From: Methylobacterium mesophilicum SR1.6/6
GTDB taxonomy: Bacteria > Pseudomonadota > Alphaproteobacteria > Rhizobiales > Beijerinckiaceae
Direction: 5' to 3'
Assembly: GCF_000364445.2 (NCBI RefSeq)
Contig: NZ_CP043538.1
Location: 2,425,612-2,489,611, forward strand
DNA: 64,000 nt
Below the pieces are notes generated by a model. It was not told the origin of the DNA. It saw only the letters and a list, made by a program, of their open reading frames with translations, and did not search any database. This document shows positions 54,976-63,321 of this stretch, piece by piece. The number at the start of each line of letters is the position of its first letter. Positions within the stretch are counted from its first letter, which is position 1. A program made the translations under genes and the position numbers.

Positions 54976-55767
54976 TCAGACTGCCTGATACATCGGACCG
55001 TCATCGTTCGGCACCTTGCGGAGGGACACGAGCGCCCCGCTCGGGCTGTAGACCGCGCCCAGAACGACTTCGAAATGCCGCTTGACCGCACCGTGGCACT
55101 CGCAGGCGGCCTCTTCCACAGCGCGCCGGCCGACGATGATGATCCGCCCACGCCGCACTTGGATCAGTCCCTGCTGCTGAAGGGTGCGCAGCGCGCGCGA
55201 CAGGTAGGAGCGCTGCACACCCAGCAATTCTGCCAGCACCTCGTGGGTGATCGGGAGCACATCGGTGTCCAGGCGGTCCTGCAGGCTCAGCAGCCAACGC
55301 GCGCAGCGGGCCTCGATGGTGTGGCTGGCGTTGCAGGCAACCGACTGAAGAACCTGGGCGAGCAGGCAGTCGGAGTAGCGGGTCATCAGGTTGCGCAGCC
55401 CCGGCGAGGTCTGCTTGATCTGCTGCAGCACGGCGGCCTCGATGCGCAGCACGGAGCCGGGCACCTGCACGACAGCCCGGCTGAAAGCCGGCAGCGATCC
55501 CTGACTCACCACGCCGCCGATCGCGCCCTCGCGCCCCACCGTGGCAGTCTCCACCGCGCGGCCATCCTGCAGTCCGATCACCAGGGCGGCGACACACTGT
55601 CCGAGCGGGAAGGAGATGAAGCCGACGTCCTCACCGGCCTCGAACAGCGCTTCACCGCGGGCGTAGTCCCGCAGTTCGAGGTGAGGCTTGAGCAGGGCGA
55701 GATCGGGTATGCGCAGGGCGCTGAGGAGCAGGTTGCCGCTGAGGAGCGAATCGACGTCGGGGATCAT
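54976..55767 (-). CDS. Crp/Fnr-family transcriptional regulator
   Basis: 263 residues. The cyclic-nucleotide-binding-type barrel (LRDYARGEALFEAGEDVGFI, then ETATVGREGAIGG) lacks the phosphate-binding RxA signature of true CRP. The winged HTH is LPITHEVLAELLGVQRSYLS. It has no Fnr-type N-terminal cysteines. A ~40-residue C-terminal extension follows. It is transcribed in the same direction as the HWE kinases, 44 bp upstream of the larger one. Confidence 0.88.
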   Translation of the reverse strand: MIPDVDSLLSGNLLLSALRIPDLALLKPHLELRDYARGEALFEAGEDVGFISFPLGQCVAALVIGLQDGRAVETATVGREGAIGGVVSQGSLPAFSRAVVQVPGSVLRIEAAVLQQIKQTSPGLRNLMTRYSDCLLAQVLQSVACNASHTIEARCARWLLSLQDRLDTDVLPITHEVLAELLGVQRSYLSRALRTLQQQGLIQVRRGRIIIVGRRAVEEAACECHGAVKRHFEVVLGAVYSPSGALVSLRKVPNDDGPMYQAV

Positions 55768-55982
55768 GGGGCGTTGGCGGGTCGGTCCTGTTCGGCCTGA
55801 GAACGACCATACCGCAACGCTTGCGCCGCTGTCTGGTCAATACTGCCCCGAAGCCGGAAAGGTCCGTGACTTTCATCAGCTTGGCCGCGCACGCATTCTG
55901 CGCGCCTTAATCCATGCAACTTTTTGCGTTCGCACGGTTTCTCCGTGCGGAACCGTCAGCGTCAACCAGCCCGCGCATCGTG

Positions 55983-56231
55983 ATGCCTCGCTATTTTATC
56001 GACTACGAGGATGGTCAGGTGTGCCTGCGGGACGACGAGGGAGCCCACTATCAGGATCTCCTGGCCGCACGGAACGCGGCGATCGCGGCCCTCCCGGACA
56101 TCGGCCGCGAACCGCCGCCCGAAGATGGCCAGCGCGCCTTCACGGCATACGTCCGCGACGAGCGCGGGACGCTCCTCTGCACCGTGACCCTCAATCTCGC
56201 CACCGACTGCCATCCTGAACGCCGCGGATGA
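55983..56231 (+). CDS. DUF6894 small protein
   Basis: 82 residues from the ATG at 55983; an upstream ATG (55914) would span a 7-bp hairpin and is less likely. The sequence MPRYFIDYEDGQVCLRDDEG, then LAARNAAIAALPDIG and FTAYVRDERGTLLCTVTLNL matches the short DUF6894 pattern common in Methylobacterium. Function unknown. Confidence 0.75.
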   Translation: MPRYFIDYEDGQVCLRDDEGAHYQDLLAARNAAIAALPDIGREPPPEDGQRAFTAYVRDERGTLLCTVTLNLATDCHPERRG

Positions 56232-56622
56232 TGCGCCGGCTCGCGGCCGCGTGCGGGCGGCACGGCGACGTGACCGATCGCGCAGGGCGCCGGTGCCAGG
56301 ATCACTGCTTGGATACACATAGCGATGATTGCATTTGCAATGTAAATCCATTGTTTAAGCTATAAATTGTCAATCATGGCCGCGAATTGACGCCATGATT
56401 GTGATCGGTACAGAGTATCAAATCGACTCGCAGAGCAGTGAAGTGTGCGATCCGGACGCTTGGGTCCAGGCGGTGAGGCGGCCAGCCTATCCGAGTTCCT
56501 GGATGAAGGGGCCGCGCTCGTCCCGCTCCGCGCGGCGTCGTGGACGCCGGTGCTGAGGGACACCCTCGCAGGTCGTGATCGAGAGGCTTTTCACCTGCGT
56601 CCCGGATGGGAGTACTTGGCAG
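56232..56622. other. Intergenic region with AT-rich palindrome
   Basis: 390 bp. The part from ~56310 to 56420 is AT-rich and includes attgca-tt-tgcaat (56328-56341), a perfect 14-bp palindrome that could be an operator. No supported gene. Confidence 0.45.
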
Positions 56623-57789
56623 ATGGCACGGACGGTCACGGTCTACTTTGCGACGAACCGCGTGCCGTTGACCGATCCGAGCGGCACGCAGATCACGGAT
56701 TTCGGCTCGGAGCTCGGCCCGATCGACGGCACCGCGGTGCGGTTCGGCAGCGCACAGGCGCGCATCGCCGGCACCGGCGCCACTTTCGTCCCCGGTTCGC
56801 TTCAGGTCGCGCCCGAGCAGCTCATCGGACCGAATATCCAACGCGGCAGCCGTACGATCTTCGACCAGCTGCGCGACGATATGAAGACCGGTGGCCGCGC
56901 GACCCTCATCCACATCCACGGCTTCTCGAACACGTTCAGGGATGCCATCGAGCGAGCCGCCTGGATCGTGGACTTCTACGGCATCGACGCGAACGTGTTC
57001 TCGTTCACGTGGCCGTCGATCGGGTCGGCCCTGCCGACCCCGTTGCCCTACCGGGACTACTTCCACGACCGCGCCACGGCCCGCGCCTCCGGCGTGGCGA
57101 TCGCGCGGACGCTGCGGATCCTCTACGATTTCCTGGATGGGCTCGGACCCGACGACCTGTGCCGACAGCCGCTCCATCTCCTCTGCCACAGCATGGGCGT
57201 CTTCGCCTTGCGGCATGCCGTGCAGGCTCTCCTCGAAGCCCCGCAGGGCGAACCGCGCGAATTTGCGCGAAGCCTGGAGGGCCCTGGTCCGGCAGCGTCG
57301 GAGCCGGCCTTTCCGGCGCTCATCGCGCTCCCCACGGAAGGACCGGACCCGAATCGTCTGCGACGCACCTTCGATCAGATCATTCTCGCCGCCGGAGACG
57401 AGGACGAGGACGCCTTCGAGGATCCGCGCGAGCTGCGCTACCTTCCCAGGCTGGGTAACCGCGTCACCGTCTATCACACGCCGCGCGACTGGATCCTGTC
57501 GACGTTGAGTGACAAGACCAAGTTCAACGGACCGCGGCTCGGCGTGAATGGCCCGGAAAACATGGGGCCGATCAGCGACAAGGTGACCGCCGTCGACGTC
57601 AGCGACGTCATCGACACGCAGCAGGATTTCCAGGGCCACCAATACTACCGTCTCTTCCCGCCGGTCCGCGACGACATCGTGGCCGTTCTGCGGGGCGAGC
57701 GGCAGGACACGATCGCGAACCGCCTGCCCTCGGGCTCGCAGCGCTACCGGATCCAACCGGCTCCGAGGCGTCGGAACAGGACCGCTTGA
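56623..57789 (+). CDS. DUF900-like alpha/beta hydrolase
   Basis: 388 residues from the ATG at 56623, with gggag ten bases upstream; a GTG at 56575 is an alternative. The N-terminal TVTVYFATNRVPL and the pre-nucleophile LIHIHGFSNTFRDAIERA match esterase/lipase-like DUF900 proteins. The nucleophile is Ser in LLCHSMGVFALR. An acidic insert (DEDEDAFEDPRELR) sits after the nucleophile. No signal peptide. The substrate is unknown. Confidence 0.8.
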   Translation: MARTVTVYFATNRVPLTDPSGTQITDFGSELGPIDGTAVRFGSAQARIAGTGATFVPGSLQVAPEQLIGPNIQRGSRTIFDQLRDDMKTGGRATLIHIHGFSNTFRDAIERAAWIVDFYGIDANVFSFTWPSIGSALPTPLPYRDYFHDRATARASGVAIARTLRILYDFLDGLGPDDLCRQPLHLLCHSMGVFALRHAVQALLEAPQGEPREFARSLEGPGPAASEPAFPALIALPTEGPDPNRLRRTFDQIILAAGDEDEDAFEDPRELRYLPRLGNRVTVYHTPRDWILSTLSDKTKFNGPRLGVNGPENMGPISDKVTAVDVSDVIDTQQDFQGHQYYRLFPPVRDDIVAVLRGERQDTIANRLPSGSQRYRIQPAPRRRNRTA

Positions 57790-57853
57790 GGAACGCGGAA
57801 GCAGGAACAGCCTCGGCGCTCCCTGTCGGGGAGCCGCGATCCCGCACGGCGGC

Positions 57854-58030
57854 TCAGCACATGGGTGTCCTGAGCGTGGCGATCCGCCGGTAGGCCTCGA
57901 AGGCTCCGGTCGGCGGCACGGCGTCGATGGCGGCGACGTGGGTCGTCCCGTCGCTCTCGGTCATCCCGCTCTTCGCAGCCGTGACGATGCGGGACTGGAC
58001 AGGGGGTAACTCGCGCTGCGTTGTCGGCAT
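57854..58030 (-). CDS. Possible small protein, 58 residues
   Basis: A frame MPTTQRELPPVQSRIVTAAK, then SGMTESDGTTHVAAIDAVPP, then TGAFEAYRRIATLRTPMC ends at 57854. Composition is protein-like and balanced, unlike the arginine-rich shadows around it. No ribosome site is visible and a stop lies just upstream of the ATG. It could be the remnant of a longer gene. Confidence 0.35.
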   Translation of the reverse strand: MPTTQRELPPVQSRIVTAAKSGMTESDGTTHVAAIDAVPPTGAFEAYRRIATLRTPMC

Positions 58031-58157
58031 GGGGAGCGGGCAGATTTACCCGCTGGCCACGGCGGTGCATCTTCGGTCGGAACAGGCCGGTCGGCGCGTC
58101 GGCCGAGGCCTTGTGGTTCGCGCCGACGACGCCGAGCCGGCCAGCGGGAGATCGCGC

Positions 58158-58277
58158 GTGTTGAAGGTCCTGCGGTTCCTGAGGAACTGGACGCTGCTCT
58201 CGCTTCCGCTCGGCATCGCTGTCGGCAAGTTCCTCAAGGGTCGCGCGCGCGAGCCGCACCGCGGGGAGCGCGGCTGA
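58158..58277 (+). CDS. Possible small membrane protein, 39 residues
   Basis: A GTG at 58158 with gggag eight bases upstream opens MLKVLRFLRNWTLLSLPLGI, then AVGKFLKGRAREPHRGERG: one amphipathic or membrane helix with a basic tail. Start and ribosome site are reasonable; there is no family match. Confidence 0.4.
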   Translation: MLKVLRFLRNWTLLSLPLGIAVGKFLKGRAREPHRGERG

Positions 58278-58394
58278 CCCAGGTCGGCGCCGAACCGCCC
58301 GCCGCAGGCGCACGAACGGGCAGATTTTGCGATCCGTGGCGCTTGATATACCTAAAGCTTGGCCGCTGATTCGGCCTATGCTCGAGGAGTTTGG

Positions 58395-58583
58395 ATGACG
58401 TTAGACACGCAGCCCGAACGCTTAGTCGCGTCGCTCGCCTCTGTCTCAGACCAGACACAATCAGATCAACGAGAGCCGTCACCCGGAAAGACGTCGGAGG
58501 GTGACACCAAGACTTCAGAAGAATCGACACCGGTCGCGAAGCCAACCAATGCCTTTGAGGGTTTTGGGTCGTTCTCTGGCTGA
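58395..58583 (+). CDS. Small peptide with FEGFGSFSG C-terminus (possible RiPP precursor)
   Basis: 62 residues from the ATG at 58395, six bases behind gaggag. A hydrophilic, Ser/Thr/Glu-rich leader-like part (SPGKTSEGDTKTSEESTPVA) ends in a short aromatic-glycine tail, NAFEGFGSFSG. This leader-plus-core shape recalls ribosomally made modified peptides, but no radical SAM or cyclase gene is adjacent. A P450 gene lies convergently 165 bp away. Confidence 0.5.
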   Translation: MTLDTQPERLVASLASVSDQTQSDQREPSPGKTSEGDTKTSEESTPVAKPTNAFEGFGSFSG

Positions 58584-58748
58584 CCGTCGAACAGGCCTGC
58601 TGCAGCGGCGTCTCGCGCTGCGGTAGGCCACCGACCACAACCGCCACCCCAAACGCCACCCACGGCGCCGCCCCATGCGGCGGTCAGGGCTGCGGTTTCG
58701 CGGGCGTTTGAAGGCCGAGGCGGCCGGCGCGGATCCTCACATCCCCGT

Positions 58749-60020
58749 TCAAGGAGACGCGACCGCCCCGTAGGCGATCCGGAAGGATGTCGGGAACGGC
58801 GTGCCGCCATCCCCCACCGGTCCGAGGGCGCGAAGGCCGTCACGGAGCAGGATCCGGCGCACGATCTCGGGGATCATGGCACCGGCCACGTAGCGGCCCA
58901 GGCACTCGTGGTGGCCGAGCCCGAAATGCAGGTAGGCGTGGTCCGGCCGCGCCGCGTCGAACCGCTCGGGTTCCGGCACCCAATCGGCGTCGAACATCGC
59001 CGAGAGGCTGAGCGGCAGCACGACCTGGCCCCTCCGGATCTGGGCTTCCTGCGGGCCGCCGCGACAGAGAACGTGGTCTGACTCGGCCTGCCGGAACATG
59101 AAGGCCACGATCGGCGCGAAGCGCAGCGCCTCCCAGACGTAGCCGTCGAAGGCAGCGGGGCCCTCCGCGGCCGCGGCGCGCGCCGACGCGTACACGTCCG
59201 CCCGCCCGAGGATCTCCGCGAGGGCATTCACCGCCACCTCCGAGGTCGTCTCGATGGCGCCGATGAGCAGCCCGCCGACGTTGATGACGACGCGGTCCAT
59301 GCCGAAGCCCGCGGCGGACGGCAGGCGCAGCCGCAGGAGCCGCGTGAGGCTGTCGTCCGGCACCTCGGCCCCGGCCTCAAGGGCCGCCAAGCGCGCCGGT
59401 ATGAGCGACGCGAAGGCGGCCCGCATCTCCTCGCGGGCCTGGGCCGCCGCGGCCTGGACCGCGTCGGCGTCGGGGCGCCCGTCGAAAGGGAGGTTGTTGA
59501 ACTGGTCGAGCTGGTTCGCGTACGACCAGCGCAGCATGTCGCCGTCCGGCGCGGCGATGCCGAAGGCGCGCTGAACGATCCGCAGTGGCACCATGCGCGA
59601 GATCGCCGCGACGACATCGACCGCTCCCGCGCCGGCGTCGAGGGCCGCGTCGGTGAGGGATCCGGCGAGGTCGCGGATCGCCGGAAGGTCGCCCCAGGAC
59701 AGCACGGCCCGCATCACAGCCTTGTCGCGGTAATTCACCTCGGTGTTGTCGAGGGCCAGCATGAAGGTGCCCATCTTGGGCTTGTAGAGCGCGACCGAGA
59801 AGACGCTCGGTAATGACAGGATCTCGGCGACCGCGGCGCGCTTGGCGACGAGGACGACCGCACCGCAATCCAGCACCGGCCGCCGTTCGCGCAGCTGCGC
59901 GAAGAACGGCCGCGGTACACGCTCGATCCAGTCTCGGGCGACCGGCCAGCGCGCGTCCGCCGGCAGGTCGAGCAGGGTCTCGAGACAGGGGGCGTCTGGC
60001 GTGTCACTCCGCATGCGCAT
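58749..60020 (-). CDS. Cytochrome P450
   Basis: 423 residues. The I-helix oxygen-binding motif is LIGAIETTSEVAVNAL, the ExxR is EALRFAP, and the haem loop is HFGLGHHECLGRYVAGAMI with the cysteine ligand. It is a soluble class I bacterial P450 needing ferredoxin partners encoded elsewhere. It follows the LuxR-type gene by 39 bp on the same strand. The substrate is unknown. Confidence 0.92.
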   Translation of the reverse strand: MRMRSDTPDAPCLETLLDLPADARWPVARDWIERVPRPFFAQLRERRPVLDCGAVVLVAKRAAVAEILSLPSVFSVALYKPKMGTFMLALDNTEVNYRDKAVMRAVLSWGDLPAIRDLAGSLTDAALDAGAGAVDVVAAISRMVPLRIVQRAFGIAAPDGDMLRWSYANQLDQFNNLPFDGRPDADAVQAAAAQAREEMRAAFASLIPARLAALEAGAEVPDDSLTRLLRLRLPSAAGFGMDRVVINVGGLLIGAIETTSEVAVNALAEILGRADVYASARAAAAEGPAAFDGYVWEALRFAPIVAFMFRQAESDHVLCRGGPQEAQIRRGQVVLPLSLSAMFDADWVPEPERFDAARPDHAYLHFGLGHHECLGRYVAGAMIPEIVRRILLRDGLRALGPVGDGGTPFPTSFRIAYGAVASP

Positions 60021-60059
60021 CGCTCGCTCCTCGCCAAATTTTTGGACGCGCCCACGGCC

Positions 60060-61199
60060 TCAGTGAAGGGAAATGTCCAAGCCCTCCCGCAGGCGCGCGA
60101 CGAGCTCACCCTGCCGGTGCGTCTCCGTCTTGGCGAAGAGCGCCCGGAGCTGTGTCCGGACGGTCGAGATCGCGATCCCGCGATCCTGGGCGTGGGCATT
60201 GAGGGAGCGCCCGGAGGCGACCGCGTTGGCGAGGATCGCCTCGGCGGTGGTCAGGCCGAAGAGGCGCTGCAGGCGAACCGCGGAACTCTCCTGCGTCTTC
60301 GGCGATCCGCTGCGGATCACCACCGCGAGCTCCGCCTTGACCCGTGACCCGGTTCCCGCAGGCCGCTTCGAGAGCGGGTGCAGCGAGACCCGGTACGGCG
60401 TGCCGCTCTCGCTGCAGGTGATCGCGATATGGTCGGCCTGCGTGATCGTGGCATCGCCGCTGGCCGCGGCAAGCGCCTCGCTGGCGGCGCGCGCGATCCG
60501 GCGGGAGCAGTGGCCGTCCTTCAGGGCGAGGCTGCCCTTGTCGAGAGACAGGCCCGTGCGGGACTTCGCCAGCTCCTCGGCGGCGCGGTTGGCGTGCGCG
60601 ACCCGCAAGCGAGAATCCGTCAGGATCACCGCGGCGTCCAGCAGGTCGAGGGCGGAGGCGAGGTCCGAGGACCGTTCCGAGGCCTGTCGCATCAGCGCAT
60701 AGAACTCGAAGGCGCGCCGGAGATGTGGCACGAGCATCGCGAGGCGGCGCACCTCGGCGGACTGGAACGGCCCGGCCTCCTCGTCGCGCATGGCGGCGAG
60801 CGTCGCCATGACGTCGGCCTCCTTGGCGAAGTAGGTCACGAGGCTGTGCTCGATCCCGAACGGCCGCACGACTTCCTTGAACAGGGCGGTCTCGCGGAAC
60901 TGGGCCGGGTCCACGCCCTCCTCGGCGCGGATCACCTTGCCCTGGTTCGACAGGATGTAGGGAAGGCGCGGGTCCTCCGTGGCGTGACGGTAGAGGAAGG
61001 TGCGGTACTGCGTCCGGTCGAAGCCCGAGACCGCCCACATGGGCTTGCGGGTCCCGTCGAGGCTGAAGACCGCCAGCTGGCCGACCCGGCCGCCGACGAA
61101 GCCGGTCAGATCTTCGAGGAGCTCCGGCCACTCGTCCGGTTGCCCGACCCGGTCGTAGATCGACCCGATCAGGCGGGAATAGACCTCAAGTTCCTCCAT
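60060..61199 (-). CDS. LuxR-family (HTH) transcriptional regulator
   Basis: 379 residues from the ATG at 61199, nine bases behind ggag. The N-terminal sensor region (LEVYSRLIGSIYDRVGQPDE, then FVGGRVGQLAVFSLDGTRKP) includes a PAS-like part (AAVILTDSRLRVAHANRAAE). The C-terminal LuxR HTH is LFGLTTAEAILANAVASG, then STVRTQLRALFAKTETHRQG. It probably controls the co-directional P450 and perhaps the cytochrome upstream. It shares its layout with the regulator at 6615-7694. Confidence 0.85.
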   Translation of the reverse strand: MEELEVYSRLIGSIYDRVGQPDEWPELLEDLTGFVGGRVGQLAVFSLDGTRKPMWAVSGFDRTQYRTFLYRHATEDPRLPYILSNQGKVIRAEEGVDPAQFRETALFKEVVRPFGIEHSLVTYFAKEADVMATLAAMRDEEAGPFQSAEVRRLAMLVPHLRRAFEFYALMRQASERSSDLASALDLLDAAVILTDSRLRVAHANRAAEELAKSRTGLSLDKGSLALKDGHCSRRIARAASEALAAASGDATITQADHIAITCSESGTPYRVSLHPLSKRPAGTGSRVKAELAVVIRSGSPKTQESSAVRLQRLFGLTTAEAILANAVASGRSLNAHAQDRGIAISTVRTQLRALFAKTETHRQGELVARLREGLDISLH

Positions 61200-61321
61200 C
61201 GCCACACTCCACGGTGAGTGACAGGTTGCCAGAACCGAACGATACCTTCCCCCGATCAGAATCAGCGATCCGCGACGAGCCAATACTGTTGTACAGGAAA
61301 ACCGCACGCAATATCGAGGGC

Positions 61322-63117
61322 TCAGAGCGTGCGTAAATATTCCAGAAGCTGGCGTCTTTGCCCATCGTCGAGTTGCTCGGTGCCGTAGGCGGCACCCTCG
61401 TGGCCCCGGTTGGCGTTCCCGGGCCTCGTCGTGTCGAACAGAAACGGGCCGATGTCCGATCGGAAGCCGATGCGGTCCTCGTCCAGCTCGCGGCTCCCGA
61501 CGCGGAACGTCTTGGATCGGCGCTCGGCGGGGAGCAGGAGTTCGTACAGGTTGGGCACGGAGCCGTTGTGCAGGAACGGGCCTGTCGCCCAGATCCCGTC
61601 GAGGGGCCGGGCCTTGTAGACCCGGAGATCGCGATCCGCCCGGCGCTCGACGTATCCGGCGACCAGATCCTTGCCGCCGGAGGGCGACACATCGTTGAGC
61701 AGCGTGTTCTCGTTTGCGGCCGCGGCGGCCCCACGCGGGAGGAGGCGATCGATGATCGCGGTCTGGTCGGCGCGGACCTGGGACAGGTCCGGCGCCCGGT
61801 CGATGGGCGCCAGGATTGCACCGGCGACGATCGTCGACACGAGATCGAGGCTGAGGGTTTCCGCCGGCAGCGGCGGGGTCGTCGCCAGGAAGGGCATCCG
61901 GACACCTTCGAGGATGCCGGTGCGCGCGCGGCGGGTCGCGGCGTTCTCGGCCATCTTCGGGTCGGTCCCGATCGCGGCGAGCGGCGTCAGGACGACCGTC
62001 TGGCTGCGATCGGATCCCGTCCTGGCGATCGCGTGGCAGGAGAGGCAATACTGATCGTAGAGAACCTTGCCGGCCACCGCATCCTGCTTCTGCGCCGCGG
62101 TGCGCGGCGCGAGCGCGTCGGGCCAGGCCGGCGCCGTGAGCGTGCCCAGGCGCGCCTCGATCCGCAGGAGGTTGAGGCGGTCCGCCGAGGTCGCGAACCA
62201 CAGGGGCGGCAAGGTCGGCTCACGGATGTCGGCGTTGGCGAAGACGCCGAGCACCTCGCCCACGTTGCGGCCGAGGCGCTCGACGGGGAGGCCGTTCGGC
62301 GCCGAGCCGTTCCACTGCACCCGGTCGTGCCAGGAAGTGTCCCAGAGGAACGGGTAGCTGACGGGGGCGTCGGGCTCGGCGATGTTGCGGGGGTCGTGCA
62401 GGTCGAGCCCCGTCGCCCGGTTGAAGATCATGCCGAACGCGTCGAGGCGCGCGGGGCCCCAGGGCACCACCGCGCGGCTCGTCTCGACGAAACTGGAAAA
62501 GTCCCGCGCGAAGGTTTCGAGGCTCGTTCGGAGCCGGCGGCGGTCGATCTCCGACGTCCCGGGGAGCGGCGCGGACAGTTCGGGCGGGATCACCCGGTCG
62601 GCAAAGCGCGCGAACCGCTCCGGGTCACCCGTGGTCTGCGAGAGCGCGCGGCCGAGTTCCTCGATGAAGGCGAACATGTCCGCATCCGCGGGACCGCCAT
62701 CGATCTGGATCGTCCGCCCGCGGAGCGCGAGCCGATTCACGTGGCAGGCCGCGCAGGTCATGCCGATCCACTCGCCGCGGTCGTCGACATCCTTCGCGAA
62801 GCCGATGGGGAGGCCGGTGCGGGGCCCTCCCCCGCCCCGTCATAGGGGTTCGGGAGGTAGCCGAAGCGCGCCAGCCCGTCCGACACGAAGAGGTCGCGGC
62901 TGTCCGGCCGCTCCAGCGACATGAACCACGCGTAGGGCATGATCTGCGAGCCCTGGCTCGCGCCGTAGAACCAAGCCCTGTCCGCCGGGCTCCAGGATTG
63001 TTGCAGGAAGAGCGGAGTCGGGTCCGGCTCCTCCGCTTCGGCTCCCAGGCCCGCAGCCGTCGCGAGGACGATCGATGCCGCGGCGACGGCAACGCTTGCA
63101 ACCTGCGCCGGGGTCAC
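61322..63117 (-). pseudogene. Di-haem cytochrome c (peroxidase-like), frameshifted
   Basis: Two frames encode one protein. The first (63117-62758) has the signal peptide VAVAAASIVLATAAGLGAEA and QGSQIMPYAWFMSLERPDSR, ending in frame at YLPNPYDGAGEGP. The second (upstream part read before its ATG at 62761) resumes RTGLPIGFAKDVDDRGEWIG, then the first haem site TCAACH, and later CLSCH. Adding one base to the C4 run at 62821-62824 (GGC CCC becomes GGC CCC C) restores a single frame of about 600 codons. Such proteins are periplasmic electron-transfer or peroxidase enzymes. The lesion could be a real mutation or a sequencing error in a G/C run. Confidence 0.8.
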
Positions 63118-63321
63118 GATCGCACCTCAGGCATGGACCAACCTTGCGCCGACGGGATTGGAGCGGCCGATCAATAAGCATCGGCCGTAATGACCGCCTC
63201 ACCCAAATGGATGACGCTCACTCGCCGACTATTCGGCAGTCCATGTCTTTGCGAAAACTGGTTACTCGTTTCGGTCAGAGACGCGCGCAGGCCTTCCGCC
63301 CGCGCGCGGGCGGTCCGTGCG

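Noticed and set aside
60060..62201. A 713-residue frame that appears to extend the LuxR-type regulator upstream
   Set aside because: The first ~330 residues are a shadow of the cytochrome gene in another frame; a good ribosome site precedes the ATG at 61199.
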